64,000 nucleotides of DNA from Lactarius indigo (lineage: Eukaryota > Basidiomycota > Agaricomycetes > Russulales > Russulaceae), in NCBI GenBank assembly GCA_025766275.1, contig JAFKAC010000013.1:248001-312000 (forward strand). Reading direction: 5' to 3'. Within the stretch, counting starts at the first letter, position 1. Each line of letters opens with the position of its first letter. The notes beneath the pieces are model-generated. The model was not told where the DNA came from, did not search any database, and saw nothing but the letters and a program-made list of their open reading frames with translations. Both the position numbers and the translations under genes were made by a program. Of the stretch, positions 23,635-35,224 are shown in pieces.

Positions 23635-24670
23635 CTAGTCCTTTTCTCTATAAGGTAGATAGTTAACTCCAGGGGACCACAACACTACGTTGGGGGGTGT
23701 CGGGGGGGTGTTAGGACGATAACCACAGGTGCAAACTTCCTGAGAGCACCAACAGGGGCCTGAGGTCAGAGTTGGTCCCCAACCGTCGTTTGGACTAGGC
23801 GGCTGGTTGGTATCTCCGTTATGTAGGGAGATGTCGGAGTCTGAAGATTCGTCTTCAGTTTCAGGGGAACTAGGGGGTAGTCGATTTGTAATTCGGCGGA
23901 GCAAGGGCGGAGTCCGGAAGGTTTCTCTAGCGTTGAGAATTGAAACTAACTCTGGGTCGTCAGAGGTAGAAGGGGGGTAATGCCAGCTACTAGGGTTGAC
24001 CAGGTTTCAGTCAGGATTGGACAGGGTAGTTTCCCACACAGAGGTGGCGAAGGAATAAGTGAGCTCTGAACTATCGGAGATGACTAGATGGGGGGCAGAG
24101 TCAGGGTGGATGATTACTCGGAGTTCTTGAAAGGAAATCTGTATTTCCTGGTACGTGAGGCGGAGTCGGTCAACGTAATGAAGAGAGAAACCGTCTTCTA
24201 GTTGCCGAATATAGTGATCGCTTCGAGGGGGAACGTGGACAAACCAAAGATAGTCGCTCTTGGCCCACACTAGGAGTTGGTCTGTTGGATGATTGGTGGC
24301 AGAGGCGGAGTTGGAAAGGTGCCAATAAAGGAGTTGTTCGTCGGCAGCCTTGACGACTTCAGAAAGATCGTCAATGAACTCGTGGTAAACCCTTTCGGGG
24401 ATGACTTCTCCAAAATCAAAGAGGTCGATGAGGGTACGTAAGGCGGTAGGGGGTTCTGTCCAACAGTCAAGACGGGGGTTATCGATGAGGTCGTAAGTGG
24501 AAGTGACGGGGTAGTAGCGGTCAAGTTGCCGCTGCCTGTGGGATTCGAAGTTAACTCGGGCTCGCGCAAGCCTTTGTTCTTCAGATAAGTTGAAGGTAAA
24601 TGGAGTAGAAGGCGGCACTTAAATCACTCGATTTAAGTCCAAAACTCGAATAAGTAAACACTTACTTACT
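23635..24670 (-). CDS. E1 ORF B/C, start codon formed by splicing
   Basis: Copy of E2 ORF B/C (40,668-41,703). The candidate intron 24,618-24,669 joins A (24,670) to TG (24,617-24,616), giving an in-frame ATG. One TGA at 24,009-24,007 divides B from C and lies inside a candidate 48-nt intron. Unrecognised protein. Confidence 0.6.
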
Positions 24671-24725
24671 TTGCGTTGCACTTAAAACACTCGTTTCAAG
24701 ACAAGGCAAATATATAACCACTTAT

Positions 24726-26044
24726 CTAAAGCGGTTGGTCGTCGGGAAAAGCGGAAATGAAATCAAAGGGGTCGGCAGGAGTACGAGGGGAAAGACAGTA
24801 AGCAAGAAGGTGGGGGGCAGAGCGCACTAGGTCCTCAAAGAAGTAGGCCTGGTGGTAAGCGTAAATTTGTCCGTTAAAAGAAAATCGTAAGTGTCCGTAA
24901 GTGGTCACAATCCTCCCGTCCAAGAAGTCCTGGATCTCTAGGGTTACTAGAGAGTCAATATACCCTGCTCTATGGACGTTAGCGAGGGGGGCAAAGGCAC
25001 GTCTCAGGCCTTCCCTGAAGTCGTATCGGATAGTTCCAAAGGGGGTGTCGGGGGAAGGGAGGTCGTAGACGGCCTTGGAACAGATATACAGGGGAGGAAA
25101 GTCGGGGTGCTGAGCGGGGTCAACGACGCGCGGGAAGAGGGTGTAAACGTGGGGAGGAAGAAGGCGGAAAGGGGTGACGGAAGGGAAAATCGGGGGAAAA
25201 GAGACAAGGGAAGTGGCGAGGGGAATCTTAGTGATAAGTTCCCGGAGTGTGGTGGAGGCGGGCTGCCAAGATTCTCCTTGGGGGGTGACGACGGCGATGT
25301 ACTGGTGGGGGTGTTCTCCTTGGTGAAGGAGACAAGGAGGCGCCTGATAGGCGGTGGGACCGAGGGGGGGGAGGTTCTCTTGTTCGGGGTGAGGGGCCGG
25401 AGGGAAGACGGGGCCTTGTTCTGCTACTCGCTCGTAGTTAATCGGCGAGTTGGGGGTCGCAAGGCGGGAGGGGAGTGGAACAGGAGACGGAGAGCGACGA
25501 GGAGTCGGAGGAAAAACAGGAGGTGGCGAAGGAGAGCCACGAAGGGAAATAGGAGGGCGGGGGGCCGGAACTCGGAGGGGAGGCGCAGACCTGGCGCGGG
25601 GTTCGGGGGACAAGGGGACAGGGTTCCCGTTGAGGTCGATGAGCTCGAGGACCTCTTCGTAGAATTGGGCAGTGCTGGGGGACAAGGGACGAGGGGATGG
25701 ACGAGGGGTGGCTTCTTCAGTCAGAGCGTAAGGGTAAACTAGTTCGGGGGTTGTGTCCCGAACGAGGGCAACAGGGGCGGGAGGCTCGTTACCTCCGAAG
25801 GTGGCGGGGGTGTAGGGGGCGGTGAAGCGGAGGCTGTCAAGGCGGACAGCAGAGGTGGAGGGAACAAGGGAGACACGGGAAAAGTCGAGGGGGCTACCGT
25901 GATTGTCGAACTCCGACTGGTAGCTGGCAGAATCTCCGTCCCACTGACCGTACTGCGAGAAATCGTACTCGTAGTCAAAGTCAGTCACTGGAGCAGCCCG
26001 GAGTCAGTCTATTGGGTTAGACTGTCCAAGTGTGATGACTCACT
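24726..26044 (-). CDS. E1 ORF A, start codon formed by splicing across the LTR edge
   Basis: Copy of E2 ORF A (39,294-40,612). The candidate intron 25,988-26,043 (donor GTGAGT inside the LTR, acceptor CAG) joins A at 26,044 to TG at 25,987-25,986 to create the ATG. The 420-codon product has no other methionine. Confidence 0.65.
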
Positions 26045-26718
26045 GTCACTCGACAGGGGGTCACGATGTAGGCAGAGACTGGGGGCTGAGAGGGTGTGGA
26101 GAAGAGGTGCTCGACGACAGAAGAACACAAGATTCGCTCTTGGCTCAGTAGAGAGGTAGTGGCGCGCGGTGAGCGGGGCACTCGAAGGAGCTGTGAGGCA
26201 AGAGGGAGGATGTCACAAGTGGACAGTCTGAGGGACTGTCCGTAGAATTGCACCAGCTTATATACTACAGGGGGTGGTCTGTGCATAGATTTAGGGCAGG
26301 CTTAGGGCCTGTTTACGGGTGCTGCGCAGTACTGCGCAAAGGAACATTCTAGAGACATCTAACAATAGAGTCCAATCAGAAGAGGTTTAAACATAGAATG
26401 ACTGCGCCGCAGTCGATGGCGCAATCTTGTATCAGGATGGCGTGATTCCGCAGTCAATGCGGGAATTCCCGAGGGGTGGTGACTTGGGTGATTATCTTTG
26501 TTGATTGATCAACAATCAACCGTTGATTAGTACACGTGTACACAGCACGTGTCTTAGGAGACGTGACTGATCACGTGACAGATCACGTGATCGTTTGAGG
26601 ACAGAATTCAAACTCCGATTCGGAATTCCCCTTTAGGAAGGTGGTTACATAAGACCGGGCCGGCGCGGACCGGTCCTAAGCGCCCTTGAGTCACGACCAG
26701 GTTTATAGGTTCGTGACA
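26031..26718 (-). repeat. E1 5' LTR
   Basis: 688 bp, carries TATATAA and the GTGAGT splice donor. It directly abuts truncated element X at 26,719. At the informative site it carries A (CCGTAAAC), as does the E2 3' LTR. Confidence 0.95.
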
Positions 26719-26719
26719 C

Positions 26720-28489
26720 AAACTAGCTCCAAAACGACATGGACCCTTCAGAATTACCAAGGTCCTGTCACCGGTCAACTATGAACTCGCCCTACCCCTG
26801 CAATGGAAGATCCACCCTGTGTTCCATGCCAACCTACTTACACCATATAGGGAAACACCGCTCCATGGGGAAAACTTCCCACGACCCCCCCCTGACATAA
26901 TAAACGAAGAAGAAGAATGGGAAGTAGAGAAAGTTCTAGACTCTGCCAAGAAGGGATGACGACGTAAACTCCATTACCTCATCAAATGGAAGGGCTTCCC
27001 TGACAGTGACAACTCATGGGAACCGGAGGAAAATGTATCGGCCCCTGGAGCAATTCAAGACTTCTTCCGGCTACACCCGAATGCCGAAGGAGCACCCTCC
27101 TCACATATAAGAAGTACAAGGATGGAAGGAAAAGACCCCCACTCATCTACTCTTACATCTTCACACACAATGCCTTCTCGCTCCTCCTCTGTTGAAGCCC
27201 TCGTTGAACGCTCCATCGAACGAGGGTTCTTCTCGCGACCCCCTACCCCAGAACAACAAACCACCATGGATGTCAATCCAGCATTGGTTGCACTGTTGGA
27301 AAGTTTTGATGGACATCCCAACTTAGTCCCTAGGTCCTCCCTGTCTCCCCCTCCTGAACCAACTGCTACTCCTCCTCCACTCCCTCCTTCCACCCCTCCT
27401 CCTGACTCTCCCCCAGTCTCTGTGATCTCCCACTCGTCGATGCCTCCACTGGAGGATGCCCCTATTGACTATGAGCGTGTGGCTGCCACCACCAACAACG
27501 ACCCTGACAAAGACGACGACCACCCAGGCCTCCCCTTCTTCCCCAACATAGAGACCTCAGCCCGCTTCCACCCCCTCTACATCAACCAACCCAATGGCAC
27601 TAAAAACTTGGCAAAGTACATCGCCTACACCGGTAACCGCCAAGACGTCAAGGGTTGTATGGGCCGAGGTCAACCGGTCTATGGAGAACCTGTGTACCTG
27701 GATAGTCTCCCAGGAGCCATGCCACAAGTCATGTCAGATGATCAAATGCAGCAACTCTCACGTGACGATCCGCGGGCATATGCTGTAGATGAGGCCCTGA
27801 GGGACCTCAACTCCCCACAGCTATATGCGGAGATCTCTTGCCTTCGCAACTGTTTGGAACAGCGGGCTACGCTCCAGAAGCAGTTCACTGATCTGCAGGC
27901 TCAATGCAATCAAGTCCATGGACTGCTGTTCAACACCATCTCAGAGCTTGATGGGGTGCGCAGTCGGCTGGAAGCCACCCATGCCTACACCCGTATCGCA
28001 GAACACTACGCCGACACATGGCAACGACCTCGCCTCTTTCGTCACCAAGATCTTCCTTTCCCCCCTCGCCCCGGAGGACCTGTAGAGATGCCCCGCCTCC
28101 AGGAAAATCACAACGGAGACCGGTGCTGGCGCTGTGACAGTCGCTATCATCGCAGCTTTAACTGCCCTCGGACCAAGCGGTACTGTTACCATTGCCATAG
28201 TGCAGGCCATTGGCCCAACAAGTGCCTATGGCGCCGGCTTGAAGAACAACCGGGAGAAGAGGATGCCGCTAACAAGTGGTGCGGCAAGTGTTTTAGGACT
28301 GACCCCGGACATGCCGAGATCCGCTGCCCTGTCTATGAGCAGTGCTGGAAGTGCGGAGTTCGCGGACACTTCCAGTTCCTTCGCACTCATCGCTGCCGGG
28401 AGATCATTGCGGAGAACTACAACTCTGACTGGGTTGACGATGACCTCGTACAGACTGATGACCCTGAGCCTGGCACAGATCGTTTCTAG
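26720..28489 (+). pseudogene. pol: X pol C-terminal part: integrase end, chromodomain and zinc-knuckle extension
   Basis: One frame runs from the E1 border to 28,489, broken by a single TGA at 26,957-26,959 in a context (GGA TGA CGA CGT) where CGA is expected. It starts in the integrase C-terminal region (KLAPKRHGPFRITKVLSP, WKIHPVFHANLLTPY), passes a chromodomain (EWEVEKVLDS, LHYLIKWKGFPDSDNSW) and continues for about 450 residues: a Pro-rich linker, PIDYERVA, a coiled-coil-like stretch, and four Cys/His knuckles (CWRCDSRYHRSFNC, CYHCHSAGHWPNKC, CGKCFRTDPGHAEIRC, CWKCGVRGHFQFLRTHRC). The last two depart from the classical spacing. Chromodomains guide integration to methylated histone marks. 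The knuckles suggest an added nucleic-acid-binding function, which is inference. Confidence 0.85.
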
Positions 28490-28526
28490 GGACGTCGAGG
28501 CGACAAGGACTCTGAAGGGAGGGTAA

Positions 28527-29246
28527 TGTTACAGACTGGACTTGTTTTCAACTTTACCTTAATTTCTTACTTACACTTGTGTTCGCGGGAAAGTCTTTCC
28601 TTTCTTGGCTTTCCCTTTTTTCGGACTTGCTGCGCACTAGGAGCCTTAAGATTCTCTCCTAGTGCAAAGTGAGACAATGAGACACTCATTGTCCTTATTA
28701 GTCTTTATTACTACTATACTTGGGCTAAATGCACCCTTTTATGGCAGGTGTCTCATTTCTATTTTTAACTTTGAGACATGTCTCACTTGCCTTTTATATC
28801 TTTGCTTCTTCTCACACTTACTGCAGATAGCTGTGCACACTCTCTTCCTTTTCCCGTGCCTGCTGCGGATTGCTGTACTTTCTTCTCACGCTTGCTGCGG
28901 ATTGCTGTGTTACTTCTCACGCGTGCTGCGGATTGCGCCATTTGTTTGTTCCACACAAACAAACCTTTTTCTATATAAGTCGTGGCCCTAGGTAGCTTGT
29001 ATCCTTAGACTCGACTTCTTTACCATCACAGTATACATTGTTTTCCCATTCCCTTGGGGTAACTCTCTGCTGAACCGTCGAACCTCTTGAACCCCTGAAC
29101 TCCTCTCACATCTTGAGTATTGTGTCATACTCTAAGATCCTTGTTAACCACTTAAACCTTGCCAATATCGGCTAAACCCTCGTTCATTGACATAGAAAGA
29201 CCAGACTTGCTCACGCCGAGCTGAACGTTCCTACTGTAACGTTACA
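28527..29246 (+). repeat. X 3' LTR
   Basis: Starts TGTTACAG right after a purine tract (GAAGGGAGGGTAA, 28,514-28,526) and ends CGTTACA at 29,246. TATATAA lies at 28,972-28,978. Three near-identical TGCTGCGGATTGC motifs stand just upstream (28,861, 28,893, 28,924; about 32 bp apart) plus a decayed fourth copy near 28,818; a promoter-proximal enhancer array is a reasonable reading. Confidence 0.75.
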
Positions 29247-30107
29247 GACTTGATACTGATTGTGAGGCCGGCATGCGCTAGGACCTCGGCAACACGCTGA
29301 GGGACATTTGCTGAATGAATGAAGATCCCAAGAATACTTTGGAGGTGATTACAGTTTTCATTTGCGCTCTGGAGGACAATACTGATGCAAACGACACATT
29401 TCTAGCATTTTAATCGCCACTGTAAGAGTCCCATACAATGCGGAGCGTCTCAATATCATATCACTCACAATCACACGAATGGCAGTGTTTCTCGATGAGA
29501 CGTCCATCCGTGCCCTCTTCCGAGGTGGCTCGTCTTCCTCAGGCTCAGAATCTGATTCGCTGTTGTCGCCGCATTCACCCTGACCTTCCTTGACATCCAT
29601 ATCCCCTCCGATTTCGCCCAAATGCCGTTTGGATTCATTGAATATTTCTGCCAGATCCATGGTGACTGGGTCGACTGTGAGTGACGAGCGCCGTTCGTCT
29701 GTTGCCCCAAGCAGACTAAAGACCAGACTCCATAGAGATGGAGCGACTCGTCGCATACTATCCGCAAGACATGGCATAAACGTCAACTCGATTTGCTCTG
29801 CCATTGCTGCCCTTGCATCAAAATGAAGGCCGTTCAGCTTCTTGGTCATCTCTTCTACATCAGATCGCAGTGCTGATTGCGCGATTCGGAGGGCCCATGT
29901 AGTTACGGAGGCGGCCGTTGGGGTGTGACTTAGAAGACTGGCGCATATATTCAATGCATCGTGTTCTACCTCTTCCCTTGCTGACCGAACCCTTCGATCT
30001 TCCAGAGTATACCGTCACGAGAGCACATCAGACAGTAGAGTGAAGATTGTATAGCCATTGTCAGATAGACAGGAAAGGACGGTATTGAGTCCAGCGTAGT
30101 TATCCAT
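29247..30107 (-). pseudogene. DUF6589 gene, 5' part
   Basis: The minus strand from an ATG at 30,107 reads MDNYAGLNTVLSCLSDNGYT. After an in-frame TGA (30,017-30,015, where CGA would give Arg) it continues EEVEHDALNICASLL, HFDARAAMAEQIELTFMPC, an acidic DSEPEEDEPPRKRARM and RNTAIR. With splicing it reads VCISIVLQSANENCNHLQS and ILGIFIHSANVPQRVAEVLA, a hallmark of agaric DUF6589 proteins, thought to derive from transposons. The frame runs straight into the X LTR at 29,246. The matching C-terminal part is at 48,488-49,093 on the other strand. Confidence 0.75.
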
Positions 30108-31328
30108 TGACGCAGCAAGCAGAGATGAGATTGTACTACCCTTGGTACTATCCCGCGCTCACGCGTTCATGCATATACGCCAATGTCGAGTGTCCAATAA
30201 ATAAATTAAATATTCCTAATCTGGACACGCGCATCTACAAATCTAAAAGCCAGAAGCCGTGACAAAAGGACAAGATGTTGTCACAGTCCGAGATCCCCGA
30301 GACAAGTGTCCCCAGTCGGTGCGGAGTGTAACGAGACGCGAAGTTGCGATAAAAAAGGAAAGTGTGGTGTGGGAAAAAACACGTGAGGAGTAATGATAGT
30401 CTCTTACACGGAGCATCGAATGGGAAGGAGTCTGCGACGATACATGCGAGTCGGATGAACTTGGCCCGGCTTTTCTATTTCTACCAAAGAGACGTGTCAT
30501 GGCTTCAGTACTTCAGTCCTCTTTCACACCAGGTTCACGCCCTCCTTAACTCGCTGGCTAAAGCTTGGGCTAAAGTTCTAAAGATCTAAACTCTTCCGCC
30601 ATCTATACTTCAAATCACCAGACCATAATAGTACTTCCTCGCAGTCCTCGCAGACTTCAATCAATCCTTTTATGACCCCTCTATCGATTCCGTCGCTCAC
30701 GATGGTTCATCCGAAAACGCCCTTCATCTTATCGATCCCGATGACAACATCGCCAAACTTCGCAGGTCTGATCCGAAAGGCTTCGTCAACGACTCTCGCG
30801 TTACTGGCCTACAAAGTTTCGGTAATCATTGTTCCGTAAAAACAACGACCTCACAGGCATCGAGGTTATATTTGGCAAGGGTCATTGGAAGTCTGCGGAC
30901 GAATTCCTGGGATATTCCTATGGCTATGGCTCTCTCTCAAGGCGAGTACTTCCCTGTTCTACCACAATACAACCGATTCAAATATATCATTTTAGCTATC
31001 GCAAGTTCTCAATCCCCCGTCATCGGCATAGCTTGAGATGGAAGCGCTCTAGCCCCTGGGGTGCATTACGCCGTATGTGATATCGGATGATACAAGTGCA
31101 CCCATCCTCACATCGCTCTCTATAGTGCACAACAGAAACTGTCAAGGGCCTGTTGCCGTCTTGGGACTGGCCATGCGATGAGCGCCCCCACAATTTAAAA
31201 CTTCGGACCTTCTTTTTCACCTGGGCTCTAGCAAGCCCCAGCACATGCACAACGGCCTTTCCCTCAGTTGTATTAATTATTTTTTTTTGCTTGTGACAGC
31301 CATGCTATTGGTCACAACTAGTGAGTGG
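30108..31328. other. no clear gene; possible decayed exons
   Basis: A minus-strand exon-like piece at 30,500 downward reads MTRLFGRNRKAGPSSSDSH and ends at a GTAAGA donor, but no second exon was found. On the plus strand from about 30,600 a frame reads PFMTPLSIPSLTMVHPKTPF with a stop soon after. Both may be remnants. Confidence 0.3.
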
Positions 31329-32067
31329 ATGAACATGACGCGCACTAGTCCATCAGATTCTTTCCCCCACGATGGGAATTCTTCCGACCCGTCCCTGGGG
31401 GTATTTTCTTCGAACGGCCTCCCTTCTTCTAGTTCTCCTCGACATAGTAGCCTTCCTACACACTTCAGAGGCCACTACGAAGATCGATCGATGACATTCG
31501 AGCATACCAGCTCTCGCTAAGGATACAATCATTTACGTTATGCAGAGAGCATTGACGGCGGCCCAGCAAGCGAGGCTTCGTCCCGAGCGACAAGCCGTTT
31601 GTCATCCCACATCGACAAACACGCGGCGATGTAACACATAGCATATACATTCCGGATAAGGGATATACGCAATGCATTCGGAATCGTCACTGTCGCTTGC
31701 GTCTCATGGCCTGTCTTCTTCCCAGAAGCCGAATCGAAGAACTCGCGAGTTGCCACGACCACCGCCTTCTCAAGGATACTCCTATACCCATGGGCCGCCT
31801 TCGACGTCACTCCGACGTGTCCCGCAGAACGAACCTCGACCGCTCCCACCTATTCCCTTCGGCTCCGGCCCGGGCCCCGTCCGAGCGGGTCGATCTCTGA
31901 GCATTCGGACCACGAATATCTCGCACGGGTCTGGTGTGTTGAGAGCCAGGAGCGCAAGCATCAGAGTTGCCCAGTCGAGGCCGGGCTTGAATTCTGCTGA
32001 TGGTGACCCGTTCGATTTGCCGCGCGCATTCACCGCGATTGACACGACCGGACTCCACTGCGGGTGA
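31329..32067 (+). CDS. Ser/Pro/Arg-rich hypothetical protein, fragmented
   Basis: Three plus-strand coding-like pieces follow each other: MNMTRTSPSDSFPHDGNSSD (from 31,329), SIDGGPASEASSRATSRLS (near 31,550) and SSLSLASHGLSSSQKPNRRT on to RELPRPPPSQGYSYTHGPPS, ending at 32,067. Low-complexity Ser/Pro/Arg composition continues across the pieces, but the introns needed to join them lack good consensus and would be only about 30 nt. It is either a disordered regulatory protein with odd introns or a decayed gene. No domain is recognised. Confidence 0.35.
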
Positions 32068-34229
32068 ACGGGGACCCTGTTATCGGCGGTGAACGTTGTG
32101 CTTACAGAAGCGATTTCCCAGTCGAATTCTGGTAAGAGATTTCACGAATAGGTCTCATCCCGAGCGCGGTCACGTCTGGGGAACCGCGTGCGAACTTGAA
32201 AACGCCTTAGTTTCATACCGTGACGGTGAACGATAAGATAGAAAGCTGGGCTTATTCTTTATGTTTGATCAGATCATTCGTTCTTGCTCGCTTCATTTAA
32301 CAGTTGTGTGCGCGAGGCTTGGACGCAATTACGTTACGTCAAATCATTGTCTCCTTCGTCCTCTCCGAATTTTCTTCATTTTGCTTTGTGTTATATGCGG
32401 TATTTATTACTTATCCTAGTTCGGCGCGTGGTAGTGGAGAGGACGGATTCGAAATATAGTGACTTACCATATGTTGCTTGTTGCCGATATAGGATATGCG
32501 TCCGCTTCCTGGCCGTCGGGTCCTCTTCGTATCCTTTCCCATTGCTTCGCCTCGTTGTTTCACCCTTTGATTTCACATTCACCCACCTTTTCTTTTTTTT
32601 TTTGGAGAGCGTTTTATTTCCGGTAACTACCTTGTCCCTAATTACCGAAAATAAGTGCTAGATAGCAGGAGATTTACCATCAGCCCTATCTAGCCCGCAT
32701 GTAGCCGGGCTGAAGCCCAGATGTGAGGGAAGATGCCTTTACGCACGCCCCATGGTGTTTGGGGTAGTGTGGGACTCAGTGCACGTGATCATCTCAGGTC
32801 CAGACGCTACGTGCTCTCCTACCCACTAAAACCTCACTGTTGATCATCAAGTTGGGCGGTAGTTCCCGTTCCCGGCTGGGGGCTTCCTTCCATGTGCTGT
32901 CCACTGACTGCATCATGGCACTACTCCTCTTAGTCTTAGTCATGATTATCTTGTTGTTTGTCAATGGTGTTCCCTTGATCACTCATAGCCATCAGTTTTT
33001 GATCTCATGGGCAGAGTGAAGCGGTTGGCTTTCAATCACGGCAGGCAGGAGCGGGTAAGCAGAGTCTGCTTATAGTCAACTAAGGGATTAATTTATGTCC
33101 AATATATTGACTACTAAGTTGACTTTATTGTTGTCGCGAATTATATTAAGACAATTGAAAGATTTGTAGATGCCTCTTTATGTGTCAGATATTTATAAAT
33201 AAAAATACTTGAACAATTAGATATTAGTCCCATGCTGAAGAGAGCTCTAATTATTTCTGAATGTATATAAACTTAATTGTTATATCAGCTGATTGCGAAT
33301 CATCTGTCGCATTATATAGACATACCACACTCAATTAATTTGGTCTTAACGAGCATTAATTAGCTTAACGCAGCAGAGTTTGTAAAGACATCCATTTATA
33401 TTAAATAAAACCAGACGTAAATAGAGTCTACAAATCCGGCCAAAAATTTAGAATAAGAATAGTCAACTTATAGGCTGGCGATAATCGGCCGATGGAGATC
33501 AATTGGCCCGATACAGGAGATAAGGATATACATCCCCAGTTATACTATGGGATATTGCCAAGTCCTATGCTCCTCCGCCTGCTTTACACTGACTGTGCTA
33601 GTGCGTGCCCGTTTATCTAAGCCCACTCCCCAGAGGGAATAGCTTCCAAACGTTGCGGTGGGCGGGGCGCGTGCGTGTTACCCAGGCATAAGTTGCGCCT
33701 CATCGTCGCGGGTCTTGTGCGTGTGCGTGTCTGGGTTCCCACTGTCACCCCCCCTCTCACCGCGTCTTGAGTGGTCCCGCTAGCGGGTCCGGGGGTCGTG
33801 GGGTGGAGGTGCGCGGGTTTAAAGGTTACGTGATGCGTACGCGTGCGTCTCTGTCATGCCTAGGGAGGATTTAATTTATGTCTATTGGTTGTTATCATAC
33901 TACACACTTCGCGGAGGAGAACTGATGTATGGCATTAACACAGTGATAAATGAGAAAAAAAAAAAAAATGAAATTTAGCAAGCGCAGTGCCCTCCTCAGT
34001 GCCCCAGGATGGCTTAAGGCCCAGAAACCTCGGTCAACCAAAACTCTTCAAGGCTGTCGCGGCCTATGTCGCATGATGAAGGCGCAGGAAGGGTAAATAA
34101 CACGATCCTACACGAAGACATCATACCCTGGAATCACGCATCATTCTGTGCAGTCTGACTCCGCTGCTTACTTTCAACCGCATCTCACTTCTTCTTGCCT
34201 CTAGAAGTTTGCGGAACGGCGCATTTCAG
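32068..34229. other. non-coding stretch with an AT-rich island and a GC-rich block
   Basis: No gene seen. About 33,060-33,480 is strikingly AT-rich with no long frame. About 33,640-33,870 is G/C-rich with GTGCGTGTGCGTG-like runs. A 15-16-base A run occurs near 33,955-33,969 and a T run near 32,590-32,602. The island could be decayed, heavily mutated transposon DNA or an organellar insert; neither is proven. Confidence 0.5.
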
Positions 34230-34708
34230 ATGAGCAGTCGGGGTTGCGGAAGTGGTGATGCCCCGGTGGTGTGTCGGCACGCAGGCGCTTGTACTCCCCG
34301 CGACTTGGGCGCTCGTTCTCCTTCCACATCGACGCCTTCACACACCCGCCCCTCCAATATCAAACTCCAAACGGTGAGTGACCCCGTATTCTTGCCAACA
34401 AGCAATTGCTTAGCAGGCCAAGATGTTCTTGTATATCACCCGCTCGCTCCTGAAGTTCGCCTGGAAGTGGATAAAAAGAGGTGTGGTTATACCTCTTGAT
34501 AACCAGGTGAGTCGCCTCCTCTGCTCTATCAACCGTTGCTTACCTTTTATAGATGAGAAAGAGGGGATGGCGCGTGGAATTCACTGTCACCGTGCGCCTC
34601 AACATTGTCACCCGATCGGGTGATATTTTCGACCGATCCCTGCCGCTGCGATTCGCTTTACCCTGGGGTGTAGTGGTGGCCCCTGGAGAGGGCGCCGAGC
34701 AAGTTTGA
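34230..34708 (+). CDS. small hypothetical protein, three exons, about 130 aa
   Basis: Exons 34,230-34,373, 34,414-34,506 and 34,553-34,708 are each a multiple of three long and are joined by introns with consensus GTGAGT donors and TAG acceptors (40 and 46 nt). The product reads MSSRGCGSGDAPVVC, then FLYITRSLLKFAWKWIKRGV, then MRKRGWRVEFTVTVRLNIVT, ending AEQV-stop. The middle exon has an amphipathic basic helix. The clean phases argue for a gene. The family is not recognised. Confidence 0.45.
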
Positions 34709-35224
34709 GGTGAAAGAGGGGAATACTATACAGAAATTAAGTCAAATCGTCTGTGTATCTGTAACCGTGCGTTGCGTGAGCATTGCTAGGGTGTCAGCTG
34801 TCTGGGCTTTCGTGGCAATTACGCCGACATCGTCTTCTACACTTGGGTGAGTGAGCGGCCCAGTGTGGACGAAGCAATCGAAAGCATCCGATTGACTTCA
34901 TACAAATTTACGATTACGAGTTCTGAACAGATAGAAGAATAACGATACAGGACTATTTGATGTCTTTACCACGTATGCAGATGTGCACCGAGACTCGGCC
35001 AAGTCAAATGCCATGTCGTGTCTTGCCGGTGGCGACATACAAACATACCGAACAACTATCGTTTGCGGATATTCGTATCGAAATGAATATCACGACTCTG
35101 AAAAAACAAGGAAAACCAGGGGAAATGGTCAGCAACTATCACAACGGCTTATATCGTAACGCTTACCATCAAACTGGTGTACAACCGGAACTCGAAGGTC
35201 AATTGGGTACTTGAGTCCACAATA
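34709..35224. other. intergenic
   Basis: An 85-codon plus-strand frame (34,957-35,214) has an ATG but no visible domain. Nothing else is supported. Confidence 0.4.

Larger units (their letters stand above)
16851..26718 (-). mobile_element. E1: Ty3/Gypsy chromovirus with 5' accessory ORFs, complete
   Basis: Bounded by 688-bp LTRs (16,851-17,538 and 26,031-26,718; ends TGTCACG...CATCACA). It carries, in element order, ORF A, ORF B/C, ORF D, gag and pol with a C-terminal chromodomain. It corresponds base for base to E2 (position in E1 = 65,338 minus position in E2). Only two amino-acid differences were noticed in pol (STEIW versus STKIW; SACGIA versus SARGIA). The flanks do not form a target-site duplication: the 3' flank is CGTGG and the 5' flank is GTTTG, because E1 is a recombinant with E2. 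Confidence 0.95.
26719..29246 (+). mobile_element. X: Ty3/Gypsy chromovirus remnant (3' end plus LTR)
   Basis: Only the end of pol, a C-terminal extension and the 3' LTR remain. The left end is cut at the E1 LTR and the right end abuts a DUF6589 gene at 29,247, into which X had inserted. The family differs from E1/E2 and E3/E4: its LTR is 720 bp and its pol carries zinc knuckles behind the chromodomain. Confidence 0.85.

Noticed and set aside
28529..29250. GTTACAGACT at both ends of the X LTR as a possible 10-bp target-site duplication
   Set aside because: One copy lies partly inside the LTR start and the other spans LTR end and flank; Ty3/Gypsy duplications are 4-6 bp, so it is a coincidence of LTR ends and target.
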